The notes under the pieces: model-generated
The model's database searches: none
The model's input: the letters and a program-made list of their open reading frames with translations, nothing else
What the model was told of the DNA's origin: nothing
Shown: positions 11,466 through 24,000 of the stretch, piece by piece
Numbering within the stretch: the stretch's first letter is position 1
Layout of the letters: every line of letters begins with the position of its first letter
Position numbers and translations under genes: made by a program
Assembly (NCBI RefSeq): GCF_041146795.1
Contig: NC_135169.1
Coordinates: 16,964,352-17,028,351 of the forward strand
Length of the DNA: 64,000 nt
DNA from: Maylandia zebra
Lineage: Eukaryota > Chordata > Actinopteri > Cichliformes > Cichlidae
Direction of reading: 5' to 3'

Positions 11466-14400
11466 ATGTTTCCCCAGTATGGCCAGCTCATCTTGAAACC
11501 TCAGTTATGTTGTTTGTTTTTTCACCATGCTGTGATTCTGCTCCTTCTGATAGATATTAAGACAGGTAACTTCTACACAAACCTCAACTAATTTGAATAC
11601 TTTAAACTCAATATAAAGTTCAACGAGGTTTGAAGATATTTCATAATTTTGCACATATACATCAGCACAATAGAAATAAAATGAAACAATCAAGAGTCAG
11701 CTGCAAAGAATCCACAAACATCAATGTGACTGTAAGATATAAACTTTGTCCTGTGCTTTTCAGGTCAGTCTGAGACAGTAACACCATCACAAACAATAAT
11801 CACATTAGTTGGTGAGGATGTCATCTTACCATGCCACCTAGAACCTCCATCAGACGCTGTTTCTGAGATTCTGGAGTGGGGGAGACCTGACTTGGATCCC
11901 AGATTTGTCCATGTGTGGTACGAGGGCCAAAACCATCTGGTTAATCAAAACCCATCTTACAAAGGAAGGACATCACTGTCCACTGAGAAACTGAAGCAGG
12001 GAGACCTTTCACTGAAACTCTCTAGAGTCAAACACTCTGATAATGGCAGATATAGATGCTTTTTTCCCTCAGAGCACAAAGAATTTATCATTGAACTTCT
12101 TGTTGGTAAGTGGACATTTTTCATTACACTGTGAGATACAAATTGATGACAAATTAAAGGAAAAACTTTAACACACAGTAAAGTGATCCTTATAAATATG
12201 TCTCTTTATATGCCGTGGGGAGCATTTGGCTGTATAGTTACATGAAACTGTTGCAGTTAATATAAAGCTGTTTTAAGTAATCAACTTTATCCAGTCCAAT
12301 CTTTGCTGGTTTTTTCCATTATTTTATCACACACCAGTCACTTTGTCCTTTACCAACTACAATGGTGCATGTATTGTTTGATTTTTGCATTATATGGCAG
12401 GAAATAAGAAAGTTGATCCTATGCAGGTTTTGAATATTTTTGAAAATAATTTATCTTAGTTTTCCATCTTCATCCTAATAGAGCTTTGTACACTATGACC
12501 TTGTGTGAAACTGGCAATAGCACCATGGCAGTTTCTTGAACTGTGACATTTTCTAGCAACAGTTCAACCTTTATTTTCCAGCTGGAAATAAACAATTTGC
12601 AGAAGTAAATTATTGTTAGAACATATAACTCTGCACAGTACGCTTGGAGGGAACCTTTATCCAAACTGATTAAAACATTTTTATTGCTGATATAATTGAC
12701 CAGAAACACTGTGCTCTGTAAAAACACATTCTTCTCTTTGGCATCCTCAGGCTCTCTTTCATTACCAACAATATCAGGAATCAACATAAACACCAGCAGG
12801 GTGGTGTTACAGTGTGAGTCTGCAGGCTGGTATCCAGAGCCTGAGCTGCTGTGGTTGGACGGTGAGGGAAACCTCCTCTCTGCTGGACCTGCAGAGACCC
12901 TCAGAGGTCCTGATGACCTCTATACTGTCAGCAGCAGAGTGACTGTGGAGAAGAGACACAGAAACAGCTTCACATGCAGAGTTCAGCAAAGGGATATGAA
13001 ACAGAGCAGAGAGACACACATACATGTTTCAGGTAAATTGTATTTCTTTTAATCTTTAGAAATATAAATAAAAACAAAATTAGATTTTTTAAAAATGCTA
13101 TAGTTAATTGATTGCACTAAAAAGATCATTATCAAATCTTGAAACTGAAAAAAGATGTTTCCAAATGGACACAAGCGACAATATTTAAAAATCTCTATAA
13201 TTTAAAAAGAACCCAGTGGAACATCTGACAGTGGATGTTTGGACATAATTGTTTGTTTTTTAAATACCAAAATACCTCCCTATGGAAGGGGTGTCTTTTT
13301 GTTTTGTTTTGTTTTTTCCACTCTGTGATCTGAAGACCCTATGTTATGTGTACCAGTTCAAGGATGACCCCAATCCAGAATGCTGAAGGCAGGAATCAAA
13401 CTCGAACAGGTGCAGGGAAATCTGAAGAATATATAAAGTCCAAAACCAGAGAGTGGGTTAGGGAATACAGAACAAGAGAGCTCTGGGTAGGCCTGGAAGC
13501 ACGGGGAATACAAAGCCTGGGAACCCACAGCTAGCACGACACAACATTGAACAGATGGAGACAGACTGAACACTACAGACATACGGAGGTAGAGGGATGT
13601 GAAAATAACAACACAGAATACAGCAGTTATCAAAATAAAACTAAATATAGCTAAATGTGCAGACAAACATACAAAGACAAGACTGGATGAACAGAACGGG
13701 AGCACAAAAAAGAATTTACTAAAGAAGCCCAAGGCTCTCCAAAATTTAACTTAACATGAAATAACAAAACCATACAGAAATTATATAATTATATAATGCA
13801 TCAGGCAATAAACAAGACATGCATTACACGTAGGAAACTAGGAAAACCATCACTGCATTAAAAATTGTTGTTAATCTGTAGTGAAAAGGATCAAGAAAAA
13901 AACACTTTTCTAGTCTATTTAAGCACTCAGAGCTCCTTTTACTACTAGGCTCATTCACCCAAACACACTTTCATACAAACAATTTTTTAAGATGCAACAA
14001 AGCACTTTGTTTCACACTTGCACACACGCTCACACTCCTAATGGGTGGAGGCAAAAAGGACACTTTGACATGTAGACTGGAGTAGCCAGGGACTGAGCAA
14101 CCAACATTGTGATTGGTAGACGACCCTCCTAAGTCTCAGTTGCCCCAATTTGTATGTTCATTAAGAATATGACAAATATATATTTTAATTTCAAATCTAC
14201 AGGAAACCATCTCCTCTGATTCCATACACTTATACAATTGCTTCTGACATCATTTTTATTAACTCAGATATGAAAGACAAGAAATGTTTTTTCTCTTATT
14301 TGATTTTTTAGACATTATTTATAGAGTCCCAGAATTTTGGGGAAACAGATTTTTGTATAAATGTAATTCCGTTGTCTTTTTCATTTCAGGTGATTGTGTT

Positions 14401-15319
14401 GCAGTTCCACATTTTCCTGCTGACCGTGTCAGCATTATCTTAGCAATTTGTTTCATATTAACTGCAGCAGCTATTTCTGTGTGGAAATGGAAACAAAACA
14501 GATCTAAAGGTATCTAACTCTGGTAACTCTTAACAATTTAATGTGAATAAGCATTAGTGACCTTTACAGTGTACCTACTGTATCATGATAGATTCATTTA
14601 AAAAGCCCCTGATCCTAGATGCATGGCCCAGAATCTATAGCAATGAAATGTCAAAAAAATCTGTTTTGTTGAAGGGTAATTTCTAATATTCTTTATTTAA
14701 TGTCCATAATCGTTCTTCAAACCATATTAGAAATGTTTTAATTAAATTATGTGGCACATTTTTTTTCAGCCAATTTCAACAAAATAACTATTTATGCATT
14801 TACACAGAAAGAAAGAGGCAGAAAGTAGAAGAGCTGCGCGTGGCAGAAAGCAAGAAGTCTGAAGAATTACAGAAGAAAGATGAAGAACTGAAAGACTTGG
14901 CGGAGCTGATTAATATACTGATGAAACAACAGATTGACCTGAAAGAAGTGAAAGATAAACTCGGAGATCAAAGCAATACATTTGCATCTGAGGTGGAGAA
15001 CCTGGGCACGCAGTTTCTGGAAGTGGATAAGATCACAGAAAAGGACAGAGCAAAGGGATACATGGATCTGAAAAGCATTATAACTAAAAGCAAACACAAA
15101 TTACCACAGCAAGGAGCAGCATATGGAGAGATGGAAACAAACATTGAAAAACATCTGATTAGCATGCAGCAAGCATGTAATAAAATGAGAAACATAAAAA
15201 CAATAGCAGAGAAACAGAAGGAAAACATAATTTTGCAACTGTCAGAGATACAGAAACATAAAGAAACTATTCATAAGAAATCAAATTTAGAGTCAAACCA
15301 GGAAACCTTAAACATTTAA
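11466..15319 (+). CDS. Butyrophilin-like receptor B: IgV-IgC-TM-coiled coil
   Basis: Exons 11466-11565 (exon itself from 11457), 11764-12105, 12751-13032, 14390-14509 and 14808-15319 join in phase to 451 residues. The ATG at 11466 is chosen because it opens a signal peptide with a leucine-rich core. Residues 34-147 are IgV (cysteines in LPCHLE and RYRCFF), 148-241 the butyrophilin-type C domain (CESAGWYPEPELLW), about 254-272 the membrane span and 282-451 a cytoplasmic coiled coil ending NQETLNI. Exon lengths equal those of gene A except the membrane exon (120 versus 123) and the start. The IgV is almost identical to gene A's, with about four changes in the last 80 residues, while the coiled coil is only about half identical. 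No B30.2 domain. Function is inferred as an immune surface receptor. Confidence 0.85.
13340..13745. repeat. Probable retroelement-derived insert in intron of gene B
   Basis: This part of the intron between the IgC and membrane exons is GA-rich and higher in GC than its surroundings. Gene A has no recognisable counterpart at the same place. The style resembles fish retroelement ends, but no terminal repeat or protein motif was found, so it is left unclassified. Confidence 0.3.
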
Positions 15320-15563
15320 ATACAACAACTACTTAAAAAAACAACTCAGGTGCTAAAACAAACACACACACATATTATAGATGTACTGTATATTAACCTA
15401 ACAATATTTTTTTATTTGAGTAGAGTTAAATAAGATGAATGCAACTTTAGATGTGGGGTTTTTCAAATACATGAAGGGAAAGTTTGAGCTTTCTTTTTTT
15501 TCAGCTTGTTTGATTAAATCTCTAGCAAGAGCCATTTGCTCTTTTGGTGAAAAGGCTTAACTG

Positions 15564-15569
15564 AATAAA
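15564..15569 (+). terminator. Poly(A) signal candidate of gene B
   Basis: AATAAA lies about 245 bases after the stop codon of gene B, the first canonical signal on this strand after the coding region. Confidence 0.5.
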
Positions 15570-16348
15570 AAAAACGAATATCTTTTTGCATTTTTCTGAT
15601 GACATTTTCTGAAGGCAGTTATTTATTTATTTATTTAAAAACTGTGCTGTAATAGAGAAGAAATCAAAGTTATCCTCTTGTCCAGATAAGATCTCATTTA
15701 TTTCTGTGCTGCAGTTCAGCCATTCAGTCATGACTCGACACATAATGCACATCACATTACATCAAAAGGTTCTTCAAAAAATAAAACTATACATTTCATA
15801 AACACAACAAATAAAGTTACATACTATAAAGTATTCTGGCAACCGTCAGTGCTACCTCTGGGCCTTCTTGTTTATAAACGAGTAAGCTGCTGATAAAATG
15901 AAGAATAGCCTGTATCCCTTTATTGGGTGAGAAAATCATGACATATAATTTTCTTAGGTCAGATGGAAAAGATATCTGATCCTTAAATGGCTGAATGGGC
16001 CTAACAGAGCATGATACAGATGTATAACATGCTTATAAAATACGATGTAATGCAGCAGATGAACTTATCACAAAATATATAAAGCATATAAACAGCAATA
16101 TGAAACAAACACATAGATAAAGCAAAAATATTTCATGTTTAACTGAAGAAACATAAAACTGAAGTTAATATGCTTGACGTTTATTTTCAGGGATATTTTG
16201 GTGCGAGTGCTTACACACTTTAACTTTTTAAATGTATACCTTTTCACTGCCCAGTGCTACTTTATTTATTTAACCATTGCTAATTATTTTAAACTTTTCT
16301 AACAGCCTTCATCAAGAAAGAGCAGTCTGTGTCTTCACCTCCGCTCTT
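15570..16348. other. Spacer, no gene seen
   Basis: AT-rich. A minus-strand AATAAA near 15697 could serve the orphan exon at 16349-16555. Nothing else is supported. Confidence 0.4.
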
Positions 16349-16555
16349 CTATCTCTGGGCTGGCACTTCTTCCTCCTCCTCTTCCTCACACTGTTGAATT
16401 TGTCCTGGTGTATCATCAAGAGTAGAAAAACCTTGTGTCTGGGCACCTCTCGCCTTGATGGATTTCTCAGTCTCTCTTGACTCTGGACACACAATCCTAA
16501 GGCAAAGTAAACCAACCATGGCACTTAACAAAAAATAGCAAAAGTTACAGTGGTC
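16349..16555 (-). CDS. Orphan terminal exon: membrane span plus acidic tail
   Basis: On the minus strand a pyrimidine-rich acceptor (GGCCTCTCAG|GACC) is followed by an open frame of 68 codons and a stop. It encodes a hydrophobic segment (FCYFLLSAMVGLLCLRIVC) and then a soluble tail with a run of seven glutamates and no tyrosines. The shape is that of the last exon of a type I membrane protein. No upstream exon of the same gene could be identified. It could be the decayed end of another Ig-superfamily gene, or chance. The product is not recognised. Confidence 0.3.
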   Translation of the reverse strand, partial: DHCNFCYFLLSAMVGLLCLRIVCPESRETEKSIKARGAQTQGFSTLDDTPGQIQQCEEEEEEEVPAQR

Positions 16556-16802
16556 CTGAGAGGCCAAAAGGAGTGCAACTTAAGAAAACACCATCAAATT
16601 AAAAACACCACAAAACACAACAGAAATCGAAAAAAGATTACAAAGAAAGAAAACAAAGAAAGAAAACAAATAGAAAAATGCAGCAAAAGCTAAAAGAATA
16701 AACAAATCAGTCACTAACTTGACAAAGCTGATGCGGAAGTGTGGTGGTGGATAATTGTTTTGCAAAAATGGCTGAATGCTCAAACAGCATGACGAAGAGT
16801 AA

Positions 16803-17050
16803 TGTCAGGGTTCCTGGGTTGTGACCCAGTGTTTTCAGTTCATTCATGTTCACTGTTTATTTTCCACATGTTCTACTTCCTATGTGTCAGATTATGTTCA
16901 GCTGTGTTCTCATCGTCAGTCAGTCCGTCAAATAGAACTCACGTTCTACTTGCTTTAAAAGCCTCTACTTTAGAATGCACACTGTTCATGCTGTCTGAAC
17001 ACTGGCAGAAAGCTGTGGAGGACAGGAGGGCCATGATGCTCAGCTGAATA
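16803..17050 (+). repeat. Retroelement end fragment starting TGTCAGGGTTCC
   Basis: The left end TGTCAGGGTTCCTGGG with GTGACCCAGTGTTTTCAG resembles the 5' end of a dispersed fish retroelement. A segment that looks like its 3' end (ATCATGACA) occurs at 45430-45713. Recognition is from memory of the family's look, not a comparison. Confidence 0.35.
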
Positions 17051-18504
17051 TCACTTTTACGGTCCTCCACAAACATCAGGATCATTTACACTAATGATAA
17101 TGTTAGTTCAGTTATTTTGCTGCCTAATCTGGTTATATCGGTGGTGCTAAAAGGACGTTTTTTATAAGGAGAAACAAGCAGAAAAATAGTAGTTTATTCG
17201 GATTAAACCTGTGTTCTAATCCTGCATCTTAGCACACATGTGATTTCCATGTGTAAAAACTGCAAGTGTCCAGAGTCAAGACAGACTGAGAAATCCACTG
17301 CTGCATGATGTTATCTTATAGATATATTTCTCTTTTACTTTTATTATAAAAAGAAGTGTTATTTTTATTTATTGCATCTAGAGGGCAGGTGACCTCTAAA
17401 GGGCCTCTAAATTGGAACTCTAAATTGCATTCTATATATATTCTAATGTCTTAAGCCACAGTTATATCTGTCACATTGCATGTCTACTTCAGGTTAAGCG
17501 AACATCCAACGGTTATATTCACAATAACCACAGTATCTACCAGCATATAAAGTAAAACTGTATTGTGGTATAACTGCTAAACTATAATAAACCACTACCT
17601 TAAAAAACAAAAATTGAAGCTCTAATAGGAAGGCAAAAATAAGTTTGAAATGTTGAAACATTTTAAGAATAGTAATTCTAAATGTTTGTTGCTTTTCAAG
17701 GTTTCTTTTTTGTTTGTTTTAGTCTTGATATGTCATAAATTCATGAATATATCTGACAAATATGCTGTTTTCTATATTCCATTGTATAAACTGAATCTGA
17801 AAATGTATTTTTATTATGTTTCTAATTAATACATGTACATGTCTTCTAAATGTATAATTAATAGATCCACATAATACAGGTACAAATAAAGAGACACATG
17901 GGCTAAAAAATAAGTTTATACAGGACAGTGTATTACATGCCCAATATAAGAAAACTGGCCATAGAAGTTACAAAAAGTTATGCAACTGCTCTTCCAGAAG
18001 TCACATGTATTGTAACTGAAGTCAACGAGTCAAACATAAATGCAGCTGCCAGTATAATATATGAAGATAACACCTAATAACACCTATAGCAATTAACATA
18101 ATAAAAATGGCTCTTTGCTGTAGTTAAATAGCACTTAAAGTTGACCTTTGCAAATTGGGTTTACTATAATATTCACTTATTATTTATTGGACTCTGTTAA
18201 GTGCATGCCCTGCCTTTTGTATGCAACAGATTTTAAAATTAAAAACAAATGCTAAATAATTATCGAATACCTTTTAACTAAAACACACATGTTTTGATAC
18301 GGTGGAATTTTAGATAAACTTAATCTTTAATCACTTCTTTCCTATTTCTTTTTTTTTTTCCATGTCAGACATCTGCCAGTAAACATGTTCAACTCAAACT
18401 CATCTGTATTGAGAGCTGAGTTGTAAGTGTTGTAAGATACACGTAGCTCTTACTTCTAAGCTGGTGGCTTAAGAGCAACCAATCTTGAATAGATGAAAGT
18501 AAAT
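17051..18504. other. Spacer, no gene seen
   Basis: AT-rich non-coding DNA with no splice-supported exon and no terminal inverted repeats noted. Confidence 0.5.
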
Positions 18505-19150
18505 GCTAAAGCAACATGAAAAGCATGAAAATCAGAAATCTATTCAACCATCACTTGGATGGATCATTTCAGAGTGGTTTAGAAGCGCATCATAGTGCAG
18601 AATCAGCACTTTTAATCATGTTCAGTGATCTTTTATTAATTGTAGATTCCTACTTCAAAGGTGATCTTGACCCTCTGAAAAACACATTTGGTATTAAGCG
18701 TGGTTTTTGACAATATCTTTACATTTAAGAAAGAAAATGCTGATGTCAGAGCTAGTTTTTACCCACTGAGGCTCTTAGGATAAAACATAAAATCGATTGT
18801 AATATTTTATTTGTTTCAGTCATTAAATTGCTTCTGGTTGTACCAAGAAGTTAAAGAAGAGAGGAATTTGTATCTTTGTTCTAGCTTCCCGTAAACTTTG
18901 GAACAGCCTGGCCTCCTATTAGGACCTCACCAACACTCAGTAACACTTTTCAAAACCTGTTTCAACACTAATTTTCATGCCTTGGCATTCAATCTAGACT
19001 GAGCCTTCACATTTCTTTTTAGTTTTTTCTTGTGGTTATGTGTATTGTGTTGTTATTATTGCTTTCATGATATAGTTTAACAGTATTTTGGTCAGTATTG
19101 TTTTTTTTGTGCTTATAAATGAACTGACTTGACTTGGCACTGGATATTTT
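18505..19150 (+). mobile_element. LINE relic (L2/Rex1-like RT and 3' end)
   Basis: About 18516-18710 encodes FQSGLEAHHSAESALL, the degenerate counterpart of the FQSGFRxxHSTExALL motif of fish L2/Rex1-like reverse transcriptases. From 18840 to 19140 follows a degraded C-terminal and 3' region ending in CTGACTTGACTTG repeats, a typical LINE tail. Large internal deletions and stops show it is dead. It lies directly downstream of the 3' end of the minus-strand FCRL-like gene C. Confidence 0.65.
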
Positions 19151-19216
19151 AATTTAATGTAATTTGTTTTATTCATTGTCAATTCATAACAATCATCATC
19201 TGGAGGAGCTTTCTTA

Positions 19217-19464
19217 CTAATTCCACTTCCCCAGCAAGTGGGGCACACCCTGAATAGGTTCGTGTCTATTTCAACACTAATATAATGCTCTTTGTGTCCC
19301 ATTGTCAGTCAACAATCAAGCAAATCAAAAATATAAATATATGTCAAATACAGAACACTATAAATTATGATATTATGATTATCATCATATTTTAAGATAT
19401 ATATTTTCTATAAGTTATAGAAAAATATATAGTTTTCCTATATGGTTTTCCTAAATAAAGTAAC

Positions 19465-19498
<34 letters not shown>

Positions 19499-22400
19499 TG
19501 TAAAATGAGTACCTCATTTCTTTTTCTGTTTTGTCTCATTGTTGTAGGTATCCATTTGTAGATGAGTTACCTGAACATTTTCATACACTGAAACAGATAA
19601 AAAAAAGTTTTGAAATAAGTAGTATGTGGTGACAGAAAGATAACTTACTCATTAGTCTATTTGAAAGACATTCTCACATAAAAACACTCACTCTTGGTGA
19701 TACTGTGTTACAGCTTCCTAATTTTACAATTAGTTCACTGAGACTCAAAACTTCGCAGGAGAGATGAGTGTAAGATTAATAAAATAAACATAAACACTCT
19801 TACAATACTCACCAAAAAGACTCAAAAACAACACAAACTTCCACAAATCTACTACAAACTGGACCTTGGAACAATATGCTTATTCGCCTCAGTCACATGG
19901 TCACTGAACACATCTACATTATGCTATATTTGCAAATTTTACACCTTGCACATGTCTTTGGCTTGTCTTCTCTACTAAAACCTGACCATAACCTGAACCT
20001 GGTATTCAATACCTACTGCACAATCATCTCACTTTACTGCAATTGCACATGACCACTTTTTATTGTTTGGGTTTCCACCGGCGTGGAATTACCAAAAATA
20101 GAGAGGGCATAGCCTAATATATGAAACAAGAAAATACCGCCATGTAATCCCTTTATTTCAACAAAGTAACTGTATTCTGAATACCACCTTTTTAAACTGA
20201 ATAGATTTACTCATATTTTGTATTTTAAATACGTAACGTAATGTATTCCCCAACACTGTCTATTTTTTATATTCTCATAAATGCAAAATGGGGGGTTTGT
20301 GGTGAAACGGCATTTTGGTACGCTGTATACTGTGTATGTTGTTGTATTGACAATAAAGACCTTGAATCTTGAATTTATAAACTACTCACCTGTTACTGAC
20401 ATGACAGCGTAAGAGCTTGCTACTAGGTGGAACAAAATAAAATAAAAAGAAGAACAATAAATAAAAAGTTAAAGAACAAACAGGTAATCTTACATTAATA
20501 AACATCCATTTAATAATTCCAAAAATTATTTCTCTTTCTGCCTTGTTTTGCTACTGAACATATTAATCTATTGTTATTATAAGTGCTTTACTGCACATCC
20601 AAACTGAGCAAAAGACTTCTTCTGATATCTACCTCGATGAACATCATATGAATTAAATTGTATTATTTAATTTTCTGTTCACCTTAAATTATTGGCACAA
20701 TAAATAAGTAAATGCACAAATATAGAAAGAAAGAAACCTGTGTGTTTCTGGCAGTAATGTAGTCCAGCCACTATTATCACATCCACAGCCAAAATGATCA
20801 ACATAGCAGGCAATATGATGGAGAGTCCAGTGGACCTGGATGGAGAGCTCTTCTGTTCAGTCTCTTGATCATCTTGAGGTATTGTCTCCTGAGGTGTGGG
20901 AGCAACATGTGCTGCTAACACAATAAATATACAATATTGTATTTTGTTAATTTTTGTTAAGTATTTCAAGATGATGAAATGGATAACAATCTAATCTATA
21001 TTCCCTTGACGTGAGTGAAGACAGTGTTAGTTTCTCACTAGATCAACTAAATCAATAACTCAAAAGAAACTGCAATGACCTTTTGCACAGTCATGGTCAG
21101 CAGACGATTCATTCTAATAATTCTGGAGATAGGATTGTGACGCTGAAAAACTTGTTCATGCATTTATTACTTCTATGCTGGAGTAATTCATTATTATCAA
21201 GATGTCCTTAAAAAATCCTCATTAGAGCGTTTCCCTCTCGGACTAAAGGCTTACTTGTTGTTCCTAGAGTATTTAAAAGTAGAACAGGAGGGAGAGCCTT
21301 CAGTTTTCAGTCCCCTATTTTGTGGAACCAACTTCCAGTTTAGGTTGGGGAGACAGCCTCTCTACTTTTAAGATTAGACTTAAGATTTGGGCTGGATCAG
21401 TTGCTCCTGAATCCACCTTTATTTACACTACAATAGGTCTACACTACTGGGGGATTCCCATGATGCATTGAGTATTTCTTCTTTACTCACCTTTTCCACC
21501 CTCTATGTGCTAAATACACCTTTCTTCGAGTTAACTAATGTAACCAGGACAATGTTATCTAACTTATGTTAAAAAAATAATAATAATGATGAAATATTAT
21601 CTCCACTTACTCAATCATAATCTATGCTAAATCTGAACATTATATAGTAGGACATGAAAGAGTGAAAATTATAATTATGGTTGAAGGCTGATGTTGATGT
21701 TGCACAAAGCAACACTGTGCCTTACAAAACTAGAGCTTTACAAACCCCAAAGTGTGGCTTTATTCTTGAATAAAATTCAGTTCAAGCATTTCCTTAGTAT
21801 GCCTGATATTTTATATTCTTACATGCAAGCAGAGACTGCAGAGACCTGTTTTAAAACTTTAATTTTCTTCTAGCACCACTACACAAAGTTTAGAATATAG
21901 CAAAGAGACTATTGCGTGTATATTTGTGCATTGCATTTGCTCAAATGCAGAACTGTATAGTTTATTTGAAAATATTATGCATCCATTGTGCTAAAAAAAT
22001 GTCATAGCTCACCTGTCACAGCCATCCAACTCTCTGGTGATTTCCCTTGAGATTCAGAAAAGCTGCACTTGTACAGTCCTTCATTAGACTTGGAAACATG
22101 GGGAATGGTTATCTTTCCTGCATATCCAGTTTCCAAGTAGTGACCGTCCTTGTAAAAATCAGGTGGAAGACTGGAAGGCATTCCTTTTTTTCTACAGCCC
22201 AAAGTGACAAAATCTCCCTCCATAAAAGGAAAAGCGGGAATCTCCAGGATCACATCTCCTCCTCAAAAAACAAGAAGATTTATAATAAAAATGAATACAT
22301 TGACATCCCCCCTGACTAAAGTTAAGATGGCTGTAAAAACACATTTAACTCAAGTCCATCTTGATTTTTGAGTCTTAGTAGCATGTTGAAATTTTGGAAA

Positions 22401-23843
22401 AATGTGAAGTTAGTGGTTAGTAAACATACCAGTGATGGTGATGCTGACAGTCATGCTTTTCTCTCCATCTTCATTTTCACACCAGTATTCTCCACCGTGT
22501 GACTTAAAGGCAGGTTTAATGTACAAGAATTTTTTTGATGTTTCCCACTGAGTAGAATTTAAGCCAAGCTTTTTGATCACTCTCCATTCTGCTGGGCCAT
22601 GAAACCCCGAGCAGTTTAATGAGATGGAGTCATATTCAAAGAACTGCAGTCTATTTGGATGAACATGAAGATAAGCTCCTTCTGCTGCACACACACAAAA
22701 ATAAGTAAATGGATAAAATTAAATAAAAAAATGACTAGATGAAGAGATTGATATCTACTCTTCAAAAAAGTGAATTTAATAGGGACCACCCACTTGCAAG
22801 TACAGTACAATAAAAGTACAATATACTTTTTTTTCCAAATCATTTTCTTAGGAAATAGAAAGATAAGCCATGTCTAGTATTTGTAATTGTTATATACACT
22901 AACCGGTCACTTTATTAGGGACATATGTTCAACTGCTCTTTAACAAAATGGCTAATCAGTCAAATCAACAATTAGAATAGAAAACAAAATGATCTGAGAG
23001 ACTTTGAATGTGGCATGGTGCCAAATGGGTTGTTGTGAGTCACAGATTTATCATAGATAGACATTTTTTTCAAGCACCCCTTGATTTCATGATAACACCC
23101 TTAAAGTAACAATACAAATAGTATAATAGCAATTTATGTTGGTATTGTTTTTCTGACCGCTACATTTTCCCAGCTTGAAGGGAGTAAAGGTTGGAATGAA
23201 AATCGGGTTTAATGTGCAGTGTCATGATGGCACTCACACCGAGGCATCACTGATTCAACAACAGGTTTGTCATTACATTCAACCAGGCACAAGCAAAGTG
23301 TACCTAATAAAGTGACCAGTAAGTGTATTCTTACAGACATTTGTCTCTGTTAACAAAAGTTTGTCTTACATTCTTTAGCATACATACAATATTTCTGGTC
23401 TTGAGCTATAAGCAGCAACAGCATTTTCACCACTGTAGAGACAAAAAAATGACACATTACAGATGTCTTTATATGTAAGACATGGAAATCTCAACAGCAA
23501 AAAATACTAATACTACTGCTGCTAATAATAATAGCAATAATACTAGTCTGGTTTTTATATACTTTTAGTTCAGTGTCCAGCTGACAGCGATCAGCAGAAG
23601 CAATTTAAAGTTACCAAATGATCTGGTTTCTTTAAGGCAACAGAATTAACACTTACATCATATAAAAATCTTATTAATCACTCAGTTTAAATTCACATGC
23701 ACTGTGCTTTATAAATAAATGTGACTTCTGAAAAAAGCATTAACAAACCGCTTAATAGACACACACATCCATGGATTTTATTTGAATGTTGATTCAGATG
23801 CAAATGAGGATCAGTACTCACTCAGTTTGATGCAGAGCTCCAT
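19217..23843 (-). CDS. FCRL-like receptor C: two Ig domains, TM, tyrosine tail
   Basis: Minus-strand exons 23843-23822, 23432-23370, 22684-22430, 22258-22013, 20911-20738, 20422-20390, 19587-19571 and, tentatively, 19249-19217 join in phase to about 280 residues. Residues 1-28 are a leader. Two Ig domains follow (about 29-113, cysteines in LNCSGF and YWCENE; 114-195, cysteines in LGCRKK and YKCSFS). Residues 196-253 hold a stalk and a membrane span (LSIILPAMLIILAVDVIIVAG). The tail has SSYAVMSV, a YxxM motif, and TVYENV, an ITIM-like motif with threonine at -2. The tiny cytoplasmic exons are typical of Fc-receptor-like genes. It probably binds immunoglobulin or a related ligand and signals through phosphotyrosine; that is inference. 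The last exon is weak, with a poor pyrimidine tract. A minus-strand AATAAA lies near 19167-19172. Confidence 0.75.
19464..19496. repeat. (AAT)n microsatellite
   Basis: About eleven uninterrupted AAT units in the 3' part of gene C. Confidence 0.9.
19840..20376 (+). mobile_element. LINE 3' end interrupted by a hAT fragment
   Basis: The right end reads GACAATAAAGACCTTGAATC, a typical 3' tail of fish LINEs, and the left part has the matching CTTGCACATGTCTTTG block. Between about 20068 and 20258 sits a truncated copy of the hAT family seen whole at 33202-34009 and 58468-59234, ending in CCAACACTG. Both lie in the intron between the membrane and first tail exon of gene C. Confidence 0.55.
21150..21545 (+). 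mobile_element. LINE 3' end (L2/Rex1-like)
   Basis: Contains TTGTTCCTAGAGTATTTAAA, GGAGACAG and GGGATTCCCATGATGCATTG, the same blocks as the LINE ending at 61575. It is 5'-truncated with internal deletions and lies in an intron of gene C. Confidence 0.7.
22895..23327. mobile_element. Non-autonomous DNA transposon, terminal inverted repeats
   Basis: The left end TACACTAACCGGTCACTTTA and the right end, read in reverse as TACACTTACTGGTCACTTTA, form a clear inverted repeat continuing into TTAGG. The inner 390 bases have no coding capacity. This is a widespread fish repeat; I do not assign the superfamily. It lies in the intron before the first Ig exon of gene C. Confidence 0.75.
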
Positions 23844-24000
23844 ATTGTACCTCACATGGGCCTCACTATTTAACTGAATACAAGTAAAACGTGACAGGGT
23901 AGTACTTCCCTTTTTCTGTGCAGCATAGAAGCCACAGCTACGTGTGGGGGATTTTGTTTTTTGTCAACCTATCTCTTGAACTGTCAGAAGGAAGAGCCAC

